Positions 24,654 through 37,492 of a stretch of DNA of 64,000 bases are shown here, one piece after another. A model generated the notes under the pieces. That model searched no databases. It worked only from the letters and a program-made list of their open reading frames with translations, and was not told where the DNA came from. This DNA comes from Glebionis coronaria (taxonomy: Eukaryota > Streptophyta > Magnoliopsida > Asterales > Asteraceae), in contig JANFOE010000581.1 of assembly GCA_025667525.1 (NCBI GenBank), forward strand, positions 62,001 to 126,000. The letters run 5' to 3'. Positions within the stretch are counted from its first letter, which is position 1. Each line of letters starts with the position of its first letter. The translations under genes and the position numbers were made by a program.

Positions 24654-25152
24654 TGTTGGGAATAAAATATGGGTCAGATCACTAAACGCTGATAAGAAGA
24701 AAGTCAACGCTGATAGATTGACATTGGACGCTGATAGAAGTCAACGCTGACAGCCTTGAAGATTGACACTGATGGAATATCTTCATACGTATCTTTTGTT
24801 TATTTGTTTATGGTAAAGATAAACACAACATTGTATTTTCTATTATTATCTTTACCTAGAATAGTTGATTCGTAGCTTATTGTACAAGACTTCTTGTTCT
24901 ATAAAAGAAGGTCTTTTAGGTTAAAGTCATATATCAGTTTTCATAGTATTCGCAAGTTAAACCTTTCATTGTAATCAACAAGAATCATTCTAATACAAGT
25001 GAAAGTTTGTTTAACATCATTGTGTTTTAGATCAAGTGTTAATTCCGCATAACACTTTGTTACTTTATTCATAAGCAAAGGTTTCTCTACGTGTAGTACT
25101 TGATCTAATCTCGTATACACAAAGCTTAATCGATCTAAGTTTGGGATCAACA
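24654..25152 (+). repeat. Copia right LTR
   Basis: 499 bp; read by eye against the left LTR I find no substitution or gap. TATA box at 24900-24905. Followed by the duplicated gtttc and the rest of LARD LTR2. Confidence 0.95.
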
Positions 25153-27846
25153 GTTTCAAAAGACGGATTGTCGAGATAGTATTTTTAAAGTGGTCCAAAC
25201 GGTGTTACAAAACAAGTGCACAAATCTGTCCTAAAATTTGGAGTCGAGTAAAGTGTCGAGCTGATGGATTTTAAAGTGTGAACTTTAGCTCAAATTTTTG
25301 TGAGGTATTATATAGGTTATAAGTGACCTTGAAACCAATTTTCATGTAAAACGGACATGTCTAGATAGGGTAGATCGGTGTGTACATTCGGGGTGTACTT
25401 GCTAATTTTTATTTTGGACACGTAGTTCAAATGCTTGTGTTGCGTGAGTCTGAGTGTTCACCATCGGACATGGTGACTTACTCAAGTGCTTAGTCATCAT
25501 ATAAATGACTTAGCTACTGGTCCAAATAAGGGTAAAGGATAGTTTAACTTGTGTTGACTTGGCGTCGTATGACGAGTCATTTTCAAGTGTTCAAGTGTTA
25601 TAACGAGTACCGTTGGATAAATGGATTCTTTTGATTCGTGTCAATGGTTTTGAAACATGTATACTTTGAAAACATTTGAGTCATGTTATATTTGGTATAT
25701 ATATCGATATTGAGTTCGAGTCTTAACGCGCGCCTTATTGTGATAGGTTGCGGTTTTCGTGTTTTCCCCGGGCATCCATATCGTCGGTGATCGTCTCACT
25801 ACATTATTTCTACTCAATTGCTGAGTACCGTGATTGATTTAACACGTGGCTAAGGGCCACGAAATTTCTAAGGTTCAAGGAGGAGGAATTGTTTAATTTG
25901 CGTGTTTGGATTAATTCCTACTTGTTATGAAGGTATAGTCACTCCTAGCATTTTAGTTTTGATGTTACTAGTACTTTGATTCTTTTTATTCATGAATTTT
26001 GATTTCCTTGGGTGAAACCCACTGAGATTATAGATACTTAGGTCATATTAGGACTTAGGACACTTGCGTGGCGATTTGGTATAGCCTAAGTGTTGCTTGA
26101 TTGAGGTTAGGTAGCTAAATGGAGTTGTTTTTGTAGTATGGAAATCACCACAGAAACAAACAGGTCATGGCAAAATTTTCTTAAACATATGACCTTGTTT
26201 TTATTTGAAAAATGGATACCCACTGATGTGATTAGTATGTGTTTAGTTGGATGGAAACGGGAAGTGTCCGGATGAGTCCGAAACGATCGTTTTACTAAAC
26301 TAGGTCAAATCTAAATGTTATGCTTAAAACGTGGATAAATTGACTTGGGTAAAAAGGATTAATTTATGATTTTATGACTTTTTACAGTAGCAACAACTAT
26401 AATAAAACTTCTCTTTTTGGTTTCGTGTCAAAATCTTTTACCGATTGGGATTTATGCTTAATCTACCGTAAGGTACGAAAGACGTTTACAACTTTCTGTT
26501 TTGATAGTCTGTCACTAAAAGTGCATTTACCGTTGATTGAAAATAGTTCTAGGGCTGTTCTTTCCCAACTTTTAAAGGTAAGAGAAATACCTATACATGT
26601 CAAGAAATTTCACCTCCTGTACTATTATAGATTTTTAGATATGACCAAATCTTCACAGCCTTTTTCAGAAAACTGAATGCAGTCCCTTGTTTTGGTTTTT
26701 CAAACCGAGTCTTAAACGTGTTCGGAACCCACACATAAATGCTTGGACCATCATACAAGGTTGATATTAGGTTATTACAGTAGGTTCAAGGTGTTGGGTC
26801 AAAATTTTAACTTAAGCTTAGGTCTCGCCATCGCACGCAAGTTACCTAGTCATACTATGTCCCACCACTTCTAAAACGTTATTGCTTCATTGAACGCATT
26901 CTTATTACGCGTCACCATTGCATAGGTCCGTGAAGACTTCTTTTTTCTCAGCCCCTTTTACCTTGTGATTACTTACTAAAGGTGAGTTCATAGCCCCTTT
27001 TACTACTTGTACATTGTTTCTAAACGCGGGGTGAGATTTTACATGGTGGAACACATCCATTTAAAAACTGTATGCTATTCAGAACTTGTATGCTATTCAG
27101 ACTTGTATGCTTTCCAACAGTTTTCATTGATATTATTGCTTATAGTTAATAGCCTTAAGTTTCCTCTCTTGATCATGAACCGTTAATTGTCCCGTATGCT
27201 TTGCGCTAAGCGCGAATGTTGTGGGTGGATCCATCGGGATTGACAATCCCCGTCCCGATTACCTTGACGCACTTACATTTGTTTATACTTGAGTATTTAG
27301 GCTGAATACTCCCTAGAGGAACTTACTTTGAGTTAAGCTTCGGTTCATGAACTAAACAACAATAATATTGGTTTCAGACTATGGTTAATGATCATAACCA
27401 TTTTCTCTATTTACTTGTTTTACAAAAGAATGCTTGTGTTCCACACCTTTATTGCTAAACCTATGAATTTCACTCAACTTTGTGTTGACGATTTTACATG
27501 TTTAATCTCAGGTATTATTACTTAGCTTTGCTTGGATGGGAGCCCGCAGGATATTATCGTAGCTTGGAGATTTCTGTGATACTTTTAAAAGACTGGTTTT
27601 AGTATAAACTGTCAGAAAAATATTATATCTTTTGGGCAACTTTATGTTATAAATCATGATGAAATAATATATCTTTCCGCATATAAAACTATGGGACCTA
27701 TGTTTAAAACTCTGATCATTTATGATGTGATATATATGTTTTTATTATGTCAGCTTTGTGTCAACTGTAATTCATTGTTTCTTGTACTATGACGTGTTAC
27801 CCCCTCGTTGCCTAGTTGTTCCATGTCAGATTTTGGGGGTCTCACA
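25153..27846 (+). repeat. LARD LTR2, 3' part
   Basis: Remainder of the middle LTR, ending CTCACA and followed directly by a PBS. Without the copia element LTR2 is about 4043 bp. Confidence 0.9.
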
Positions 27847-30800
27847 GATTGGTATCAGAGCGATGGTTATAGGGAACTGAGTCGTTTTTTAAAACTTAGT
27901 CTATAACCGAAAGTTCAAATATTTTATTGTTTCTAAGTGTCAAACACAGAATTTGCCATTGCTGTTCGATATCTTCGAGGGTAACTCTCTAATCCTTATT
28001 ATTTACTTTTAATTATCGTTGTAGTATTTCATCTCTTGATTTCATTTTGAAATATTACTTTACGCTAATGACGATAATTACTATGTCTTTTCAAAGCCTA
28101 TGTGCTTCATGAATTATCATTAAATGTTACTGTGATTACATCTGCCTATACTGTATTTCTTGAATTCTTGTTCTTGTGAATTGATCTTATTGCAATGATA
28201 TTATATCGTTATGACGTTACATACTTGTATTCAGAGCGCGTATGCTGTCAACTTTTCATACTCATTTTTCTGAGTACTATTGCTATTTCATTTATGCGTG
28301 ATACGACTGACTTTATATGCTCGTTCGGTTTGAACCGTCTGTTTTTCTTGACTCGCTGATACGTGTTGTGCATACTCTCGCGATACCATTGTTCGGGATT
28401 GAATAAGTGTTGTTTTCGATGAACTTCTGATTTTCATTCTACTACCGTGTGTGTTGCTTTCATTGTTTATTTCCCTTAAAATATCTACTTAGATACGCTG
28501 ATTTTCTTTCTGACCATTCATAATTGAATGTCTAGTCTATAGGCCATTGTGTAGCTCAATGTGTCTCCCAGAAAGACTAAAGGACATCGTGTGAGTCTCA
28601 CATCTCGAAGAATTCGTTGAATCAGTGCTGAATAATATTGTGGGTTTTCATAATCTTGATTTACCTTTATGCCACCGTTTTACGCGACACTTGTACATGG
28701 ATTACATCTTACTTCATTGACCATTCTACGTTTCGATTTCAACTTAGAACATCCGTTGTACCTTGAACACATAATCGTCATTTATTATGTGATGATTGTT
28801 TGGAATACGATCCTACTTGTATCATCCCTTTTCATTGAACCTCCTCGCTCCAGGAATGCCACTTGTTATTGTCCTGTTTCTTTCTCGATATATCTTGTGA
28901 TTTTGGAAATCATGCCACCAAGAGACCTTTCTGCATTGCATCTTGCAGCCGAAGACACGGATGATATGCGTCGTTTTTTTTATGTCTCCGATTATCGTTG
29001 GCATTCTTGAACCATTTATATACTGTGTTTTCTTTACATGACTAATTATACAGTTTACCTTCTTTCGTCTTTTTGGAATCCACAAGTCCTATGTGTACAT
29101 TAATTTTGAGTTATCATGAAATTTTGATTTAATTTCAAGCTGTGTCGAAAAATATACTTTGTACAGAAACTTTACAGGAAGTTTAACAGTGTCGAGAAAA
29201 TATTTTTAGAACTTTAGACATAAAAATATATATATTTCTACATGTTGAGACGTCCGTTTAGGACATAAAATTTGACCAGTAAACTTTAAAATCGAGCAAG
29301 TTACGCTCATTTGAGATTGTAAAATCTAAGAAGTTATTTTCTGAATAATGCTAAAATATCATTTTGTTAACAGATTTAATGCAAGGGCATTTTCATCTAT
29401 TTTTATTCCATTTCAAGTCTCGGGTAAAACTAGAAAGTTGTTCAAAACATTGTTTTACATCGAAATGCATTAGACTTTGAGTCTTAGAATATCGTTTAGT
29501 GAGTTAATTGGTCTAGTCAAACCCAAAGGTCAAAACTAATAAAAGTTAAAAACATGGATTGAAGCGTTTTTGAGTTCGTTGAGCTCGTAAAACTTTAACT
29601 AATGATATTTTGCAAACTAAAAACAAGGATTGCGTTTGAATAAGTATAAAATAGTAACTTTGTGTTCGGTCATACATGTACATAGATCTCGAACTTTTGA
29701 AATTCGGTAACTTCCTAATATAGAAACTTTTCAGTGTGATTGTACTATTTGTTAACTGATACCTTACTTTCTTAGAAGTGTATTTTTGTCAAATAAATTA
29801 CGATGTGCACATACAGATTCCTTATTCCTTTCTTTTGTTTATGAATTATTTGTCATTCTATTTTCTTTCATTGCTTCGATCGTACCACTGAATTGGATCG
29901 AGATTTGAAGATCTTGCTTTCATATCGTTTGTTATCTTCTTAACACGTGTCTCCTGACGATTTCGGCTAAACCTCTTGAAACCTAATCACCTTGTAACCA
30001 TTTTATTGGTTGTATTGAACTACTCCTTACTTCCCTCTTGTAACCCACTCGCTACTTTATAAACTATTGTCATGTTACCATACAACTCAAACTGGTCTGG
30101 TTTACGAATCATTTTAAAAAAGGTTTCATTTGGGCTTTCTTAAATAATTGAATGCTATCTTATAAAATTAACTTATATTAATTTTACAATGTATTTTCAC
30201 AAATTGTTCTAATACGGTCTTATAAAGAACCCTTGTAACTATACGAATTGTCGATTTAAAACAGTTAGCCAGTAACTTATTAGCAAATAGTTTCATAAAC
30301 TATTTTGATTTCTGTTTTTACAAATGGCATTATATGCATATTTTAAATCATATGATATGTAATATTGGTTGACGAAGCTGAGGATCGCATTGCTAGTCCT
30401 AAATTATGCATGTCCTGATCACCTATGCCTAATTTAGAAGGAGCCATGCAAGGCCAAATAGTAGTCACCTTAAATATTTAACCAAGAATCAACTTTTTAA
30501 TTATGCTTCTTAAAAAGTTAGATAAATATAAGTTTTGAAAACTTTTACTTCTTGTGCGAGTAACAACAGTTCGCGACATACACTTATGAACCCTTATCTT
30601 TTCTTGAACAAAATACATGCCTCAAGCACAGATTTCTTTACTCAACGATCCTTGCTTTACTTGTTACCTCATCATCCTCATGATACAATTTTCGTTACCA
30701 TTTGCCTAAATTCTTACCATTGATACCCGACTTGAAAGTTTCAACGTTGCTATGCTCCTACATCGATTGACCATCTCTATCTATTTTGGTAGACCTTCGA

Positions 30801-32297
30801 AACGTCTCTGGACGCGATTAGTGATTTATGACTGGACGTGAACGATGATTACGTGTAATTGCCATGATATGTGTTAAGATACTATCGTCTTGAAATTTCA
30901 TTCGTGTGAATCATGTGTTGATTTCGCCTTTCATTGCTAATGTTTTTCATATTACTGGAACTTCTCTCAATTGACTTCTTAAGAATTTTCTTTGATTCGA
31001 AAATTCGTTGTGTGGCTTTTCCCTTTCGATCGTATTTCGACCACCGAGAACTTAATAAGTCGTTATTGGTGACGCCAACCGCACTCGTGAATTAATCTTG
31101 CTATAATCATTGTTTCTTATTATTTTTATTATTGACGTGACTATTCTACCACGTTTGTTAAGAATTGATACGACTTCCGTCTTATTCCTTTTTATATTGC
31201 TCGCATACAGATTGTTGACCTTTATATGATTCACATTCGTTGCTGTCTTGTCACCTTTTGAAAACCAGAAACTGTTACGTGTTTATCGTTTGATATCTTA
31301 AACACTTTCTTAAATTTCTAAAAAAATTATTATTAATTTTTAAGAACATTTTATACATTTTATCAAATGTTTAAATTACCAAAATAACCGTTTCAAGTTA
31401 AGTATCGGATCTATATATCCTCTTTGGTAAATTTACCTAATGTTTCAAAAGATATCAAGCTGTATCTTTTAAAGTATTTGATTATATCATACTTTATTGT
31501 CAACCTAATGAAATTATTTAAATTAATTTATAATTTCTAACAATGATTCAAAATAACTTGGAAAAAAAAATCTGAATTTTCTCTAATGGTGACGATAAAC
31601 CCGAGTTTTAACGATAATTTAATACAGTCATCCAAAAGTTCTTAAGCCGATCAGGATAACTATCTTGAACTGTTCTACTTTTGCTTTGAAAATCCTGATC
31701 AAGAAAAAGATATAGCAACAGCTTACTCCCTAAATATAGATAGTTTGATTTTAAATCACTACACCTTGTGAAATTTTCTTTTAATCAAGGAAATACATAA
31801 ACTGAGTTTTAAAGTAATACCAAAATCCTAGACAACTGATTGTGACAACTTGTATTTTAAACGATCATATGTTATTCATTTTTCCCTTCTATTTCTCTTG
31901 TAAATAGATTCTTACGTTTTAAGATTTTCACGTTTTACAGTTGCACGATTGCGACCCCTTGTTGATTTACAATCTTGGTTCATTTTATCGCACTTTGCCT
32001 GTTTAAGCGATTCTTGTGTTCATTCTTGTTAGTTTATCGCACGTATTTCCAACAACTCTATCTCTCAATGTATCTCCGTATTGAAAGATCGTTATCCTAA
32101 TCCAAGACTGAAAAGTTATACGAAAAGGAGTTAAGAAACTGAAGCATAGTGAATTCTAACCGTTAAGATTCGTCATGGTACGGAAGTTTACCTGGGAAGC
32201 AATGAATTTTGTTCTACACTTTGTACCTCCTCTTGTTTGCATCTTCTACTGTTTTCAGGAGAACTCTGGGGACCAGAGTTCCTTTAGGGGGGAAGAC
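27847..32297 (+). mobile_element. LARD internal region, copy 2 (non-coding)
   Basis: 4451 bp, near identical to copy 1 with scattered substitutions and single-base gaps (for example cacgattgcg at 31944 against cacgatttgcg in copy 1). The PBS TGGTATCAGAGCGATGG is at 27850-27866. There are no coding domains. It ends with the same hairpin and polypurine tract as copy 1. Confidence 0.85.
32261..32297 (+). promoter_or_regulatory. LARD hairpin and polypurine tract, copy 2
   Basis: Arms at 32261-32269 and 32273-32281 (9 bp, GGA loop), unchanged from copy 1, followed by aggggggaaga up to LTR3 at 32298. Confidence 0.8.
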
Positions 32298-32938
32298 TGT
32301 GAGAACCCGTACTTTCGCAACATTATTTTATTCTTTTTATTCGTGCTTCTTGAATTTTTCCAACGTATTACGTTTTCTTGTATTGCTATATGTAAATCCT
32401 GAGATTTTTAAATTATATTTTTTTAAGTATTTTTCTGATCATCGATAAATACTTTGTATGGAATTATAAATTTTCATTTTATTTTTCCATATTTATTTTA
32501 AATCAAAGTTTTTGATTTAAAATCACCCGCGTGCGTTTTATAACGAGTTTATTCAAAATCAATGTACAACGAAAACTCCTAGTGATCGCGATACCGACGG
32601 ATGCCCAAAAGTTTACGTTTATTTATCGATTATTTCGATAATTAATATTTTCGACGATTTCGTTTTAATTACGTATTAAGTCGTGTCGGGAAATCGTATA
32701 ATCATTTTTATGATGCGTTGTAACTTTTAAAAAAGTATTTTTACGAAACTCGAGCCCCGTAAATATTTTTAATATTTACCAATAACCATTTTCTACCCTT
32801 TAAACTAGTATTTATTTTCTAGTCCTAAAGTTTTATACTTGACAACTATAACCCTTATACCTAACTAGCATATTTAAACCAAAAATCTTCCACTAAACTA
32901 CACATACACATCATTAAAAAAAACACAAACACAAACCC
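32298..32938 (+). repeat. LARD LTR3, 5' part
   Basis: First 641 bp of the third LARD LTR, ending with aaccc (32934-32938), which is duplicated at 46433-46437 by the Athila-like insertion. Confidence 0.9.
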
Positions 32939-35900
32939 TGATGAGACTGCTTTTATACATGGTCTCATCGTCCAAAACGGCCTTAAAATTTCATAAAATA
33001 TCATAAAATAGACCAAATATATGCTTGTGTTTGTTACTTGTGTATTTTTAGGTACGGATATTGAGGAATTGGCAAAAGAACACAAGAATCAATCAAAAAC
33101 GAACACGGGAAATGAAGTCGCACAATGAACCGGGCCCAAGTTTGGAAATTTGCAAAAAGACCCTTGAAGAATCGAAGATTGGCAAAAATGGCCCCTCATC
33201 TTTGAAGAACTTGTCACATTTGACCCTCAAAATATCAAATGTACAAGTATAATCCTAAATGTTTGAAGATTGTTCAAGATCAGTCCCTGGAATTTGAAGA
33301 TAATACAAGTTAAGCCCTTGGAAAAGTTTTTGGAAACCTTTGTGCCAGTTTTGACAACTTGGCAAAAGTTGACAAGGCACAAAATGGGCGCTGACAGCAT
33401 TTAAAACAAAGTGGAAGAAAAAGAAATCCTTGGGGACCAAATCTGCCCAACCACCAAACTCCCACAACCAACCAGACCATGCCACGTCAACCCTACCCAC
33501 CCACCAACCCAAACCCATTAACCTACCCGTCCATTATCCATTACCCAACCCAAGTTTATTAACTTAAACTGGGTCAACACCCCAGTCAAACCCCACCCCA
33601 TTCCCTCCATAACATTTATTTAAAAGTTAATTAAACCCAAAACGAATCTAACCTGGTTAATTAACCCATAAACCCTAGAACACCCCCAGATCCAATCCAC
33701 CCAAATCAAGGGGTTTTTAGCTAAAACCTTCCAGAACCCTAATCAACGTCCCTCTCACCCAAACCCACTCAACAAAACACCTCCACGTGTCCTGTGGTCC
33801 TCCCCCCAACCCTCCCCTGCTCTTGTCACTTTCGCACAAAACCCCAATCCGACAAATTGAATGGTTTGATTGCATTCCTTTGTCCCCAAGACTATTTTAA
33901 CGTCCAAGATGAGAGATTGCAGCTGTCAAGTCACATGTATCCAGCTTTTGACCAAGATGAAGACCAAGACTCAAGGGCATTTTTGTACAATTAGCCATTA
34001 GGGTTTTAGCTCCTAGAATGTTCTTTGTAGTAGTATTTAAAGGGATATGAGCCTGTTCATAAGCCCTTGTTCCAGTTTCTTAGCATTTTTTTCTCTTGTA
34101 ATTCCTTTTTTAAATTAATTAAGTTTGGTATTTGAAAAAGTCAAGTGTAATTCCTTTAATTGAATTTAAAAAGTTTGTGTATTGAGTCATATGCTAAGGA
34201 TTCTGAGTTCCATTTTCAATTTGGTTAATTAATTTTGTGTTTCAAAATTAGTTAAGGTTTACTGAAATTTGAAGATTTTTTGTAAGAAATCTGTTTCAAG
34301 TTTGGAAATTTAGAGGTTCGTTGTGTTGGATTAAGTGATATCAATACGTTTTAAGAGAGTTTAAGAGTTTTTGGAAAGATTTTAAGAAGAAAAAAAAAAG
34401 TAAACAGATTATACATATTAGCTTGTATTTTTCTTTTTCTTTTGATTTGTTTTAAGCAGGTATTGAAGGTTGTTGATTATAGATCTGCATGCACCCGGGT
34501 GCATAAGGAAGTGGATTTTCATCCACCAAGGGCTTGGATGTAAGCCCTTGAGGTAAATCCTTTTTACTTTGTTGAAAAAGTTCAGAAAAAGTGATTTGCT
34601 TGATTGGTTTATTTAAGTGTGTTAAAGTTGCTTGAATTGAGTTCTTATGTATGTTTATACATGTTTAATGCTATATAAACCAGTTTGATCAAGTTTGCAA
34701 GTGAATTGATTTGAAAAAATTGTGTTTTAAAAGTTAAAAGGGTGTTTGGATAAGGGTTTAAGCAGGGTAGAGTATTTGATTTTAGTTTTTAAAACGTGTT
34801 AGAATACTTGAGAGAGGTTAAGATAGTTTACATGTTATTTGTTAAGTAAGTTTGCATAGGTTTTAAACATATTTGTGTGCTTAAAAGGGAAAGTGAAACT
34901 CAAATCTGCATTAATCACTAATCTGCTCAGTTTTTCCTTGAAATTGTGCTAAGATCTTGATTGCTTGATTAAGTGTTAGGTTATTTGGTTTGTTGAAGTC
35001 AATTGTATGCCATTTGGTGCTTGTGAGTGCAAAATCTTAGGCTTTGAAGTTCACTTGAGTGCATGTAATAAGCTTAAACAACCACCAGACTTATGCTTTT
35101 GTCTCAGAAACTTGATGTACATGATTTTGCTTGATTTGGTCTTGTGAGTGTTGTATTTGTGTGCTAAGTGTGATTGTTTCCTGTTTATCTTGACTCCCTT
35201 CACTCAGAAAGAGTGAAGGGGTGCCTTTGCTCAAAAAAAAACATCCACAAAAAGAAGCACAAACCAAGTCCTCTTGGTTGCATACTTGATAATCAGAAAC
35301 TCACCTAGACCTGGATACGTTTTGATTCATAACTTGTTGAATCTTGGTTAAATATTGTTTTGGATTTGTGTTTGTGAGCTTATAAGTTGTATTGTTTGAG
35401 TTTTTAAAAGCTAAAAAAGAAAAAAAAAATAAACTCCAAAAAGGACGTGGCCAGGACTCGAACCTGCGCCACTCCTCTCACAACACATACAAGTTACCAT
35501 TGCGCCCTGGGGACTTTGACTGATAGATTTGGTTTTGAATTGTATTTAAGGGCATTTTCATTTGGGCTTTTCATAAATAAGCCGTGGCTTATTTGGTTTA
35601 TTTTAGCTTATTTGTTAAGCTTTTTAGCTTCTTTTCATTTTTCCTAGGTTTTAAACAGAGTCTAGGATTTTTCTGATTAAAAGTTTTATTTTTCCTTTTA
35701 TTTAATTATTTAATAGGATTATTTTTAGTTTTAGATTTAGAAAGTCTTTAAAAAATAGTGAACAGTAGTTAAAAAATACAAAAAAATAGTTTTTAGGTTT
35801 TTATTTGTATTTTTGAGGTTTACATATAAAAAAGTTTTCAAAAACTTTAATTTTTGATTTTATTTGATTTTAGGTTTTTTATTAAAATTTGAAAATTAAT

Positions 35901-36742
35901 ATAAAATTCATTAAAAGGTTTTAGGAACTTTTGTTTACATTTTCTTCTTAATTAGAATATTTAGGATTTTTGAGAATTTTTTAGAATTTATTTAAGAACT
36001 TTTAATTTTTTAGAATATTTTAATATTATTTTATTCATTAAAATAAAAAGTTTTATTTTTATTCCTTTTTCATTTTTCCTAGATACTAGACATTAAAATA
36101 GTACCTTTATCACTTTCCATTTAATTTTTAGGCTTTTCAATTAATTTTTAGAATTAATTTAAGATTTAATAGATTTTAATAGTTTTTAGGAGTTTAAAAA
36201 TAGTTTAATTTGGTTTTAAAATTTTTAAAAATAGTTTTTAGTTTAATTAAGTCATTTTTGAGGTTTACAAACTATTAAATCTTGTTTAGGGCTTTTTAAT
36301 ATTTAAAAGTGATTTTTAGGGCTTTAATTAGCATTAAAAAGTCATTATTAAATTAATTAAAAGGTTTTGGCGAGTTTGGATTTTTTGTAAACTCTTAGAA
36401 TATTATTTGGGATTTTTTAGTAATTTTTAGGAATTTTTAGGATAAAATTTTAAATTTTGCACTTTTTACGTTCTTCGTCGTAACTTTCTAGTAGTGTTTT
36501 TGCCTTATTTTTCTATTTTTCTAATTTTTTTCGTCTTCGTCATTTTCTCTTCTTTTCTTCTCTTAATAATCAAAAACAAAAATAATCATTCATTACACAA
36601 CGCACTAGCCTCCTCGAGAACGAACTCACCTTCTTAAGGGTCATTAGTGCTCGGTTTTCCTAAACCGACACTTAACGCTTACCACTTTTTGTGTTGCTTT
36701 GTTTTTTCCTAAAAATAAAGTATATACAAAATCATTACATCA
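32939..36742 (+). repeat. Athila-like left LTR
   Basis: 3804 bp. It starts with a hairpin: GATGAGAC (32940-32947) and GTCTCATC (32962-32969) around a 14-base loop. A tRNA-like pol III module lies antisense at 35446-35513. A TATA-like tatttaaag is at about 34035. The second half is very AT-rich. Confidence 0.92.
35446..35513 (-). ncRNA. tRNA-like pol III module in Athila LTR, antisense
   Basis: On the minus strand a tRNA-sized stretch has an A-box-like GGGCGCAATGG (near 35507-35497) and a perfect B box GGTTCGAGTCC (35464-35454). They are spaced as in a tRNA gene. A TTTTT pol III terminator follows at 35442-35438. The T-arm pairs only 4 bp and I cannot close a full acceptor stem, so it is a tRNA-derived remnant or SINE head, not a functional tRNA. 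It is repeated in the right LTR. Transcription is inferred from the boxes only. Confidence 0.5.
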
Positions 36743-36748
36743 AATTTT

Positions 36749-36766
36749 TGGCGCCGCTGCCGGGGA
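36749..36766 (+). other. Athila-like primer-binding site (tRNA-Asp type)
   Basis: TGGCGCCGCTGCCGGGGA starts 6 bases after the left LTR. This is the tRNA-Asp type PBS typical of Athila and Tat elements, with one base different from the usual GTTGCC form. Confidence 0.85.
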
Positions 36767-37492
36767 GGCGTGTTGTGTTTTGATTGAACATTGTTGTTTT
36801 CTATATTAGCCATAATAGTAATTGTATTAATAGCTCTCTATTAATACGTATTATCGTTTTTCGGTTTTTGTGTGAATACTATTACTATATTGTATACGGA
36901 GAACAATAAATACACAAGTACTCCAAATACGTGAGCAATCACAACCTTGATTCGGGATTTCATCACTCGATCATTGTATTCGAATCTCAAACCAAAGAAA
37001 AAGGCAAAAATAGATAAATACTTTCGTGAAGCTTAATCTTGATAATACAAACTATAAGGTGGGTATAAGGCGGTTGTATTTCACAACCTAAAGGAAAAAG
37101 GCTCTTAAGTGCTTCGCGCCGCCTCGTTTCCTCCGCTTGCTTGTGCGTATTTGATTTTGAGAGTGAATCGAGGGTTTTGCCGCCCAAAGTATTACTACAT
37201 ATCATATATATTTTCTTGGTTTCATATTGATTAAACCCTCTTGAACGATTTGGTGTTCCACCATCGTTCTAAAGTCATCGAAGGCGTTCACTCCACGTGA
37301 TCGTTTTCATTCCTTGAGGCCTTTTTAATCAAGAGATTTGATTAGTGAGGAGATTTGTGGACTCATTGTCTACTCAATATATTCACCAATTCCAAAAAAG
37401 GTTAATACAATCAAAAACCACAAAAAAATTGAAAAAACACAAAATACCAAAAAGAATCTTCTTTGCTCGCCTTCTCGTTGTACGTGACGTTT
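36767..37492 (+). other. Athila-like leader
   Basis: A 726-base untranslated leader between PBS and the gag ATG. I see no gene in it. It probably carries packaging signals, but none is recognisable from sequence alone. Confidence 0.6.

Larger units (their letters stand above)
13145..25152 (+). mobile_element. SIRE-type Ty1/copia retrotransposon with third ORF
   Basis: A complete 12,008-bp element flanked by gtttc at 13140-13144 and 25153-25157. It has two 499-bp LTRs (TGTTG..CAACA) in which I see no difference, an initiator-Met PBS, gag, pol in the copia order (protease, integrase, RT, RNase H), a long third ORF in the position of the env-like gene of SIRE elements, and a polypurine tract. 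The large Gag and the extra ORF explain its length. A GCGCTGAYA-type motif recurs throughout. Identical LTRs imply very recent insertion, yet pol has one in-frame stop and the third ORF two. Confidence 0.95.

Noticed and set aside
33387..33395. GCGCTGACA in the Athila LTR (also near 43080) as the copia motif
   Set aside because: A single copy per LTR; chance cannot be excluded, so it was not counted with the copia motif.
33255..33518. Minus-strand 87-codon Trp/Gly-rich frame in the Athila LTR (also at 42946)
   Set aside because: Antisense of a C-rich tract in an LTR; kept only because the two LTRs are nearly identical.
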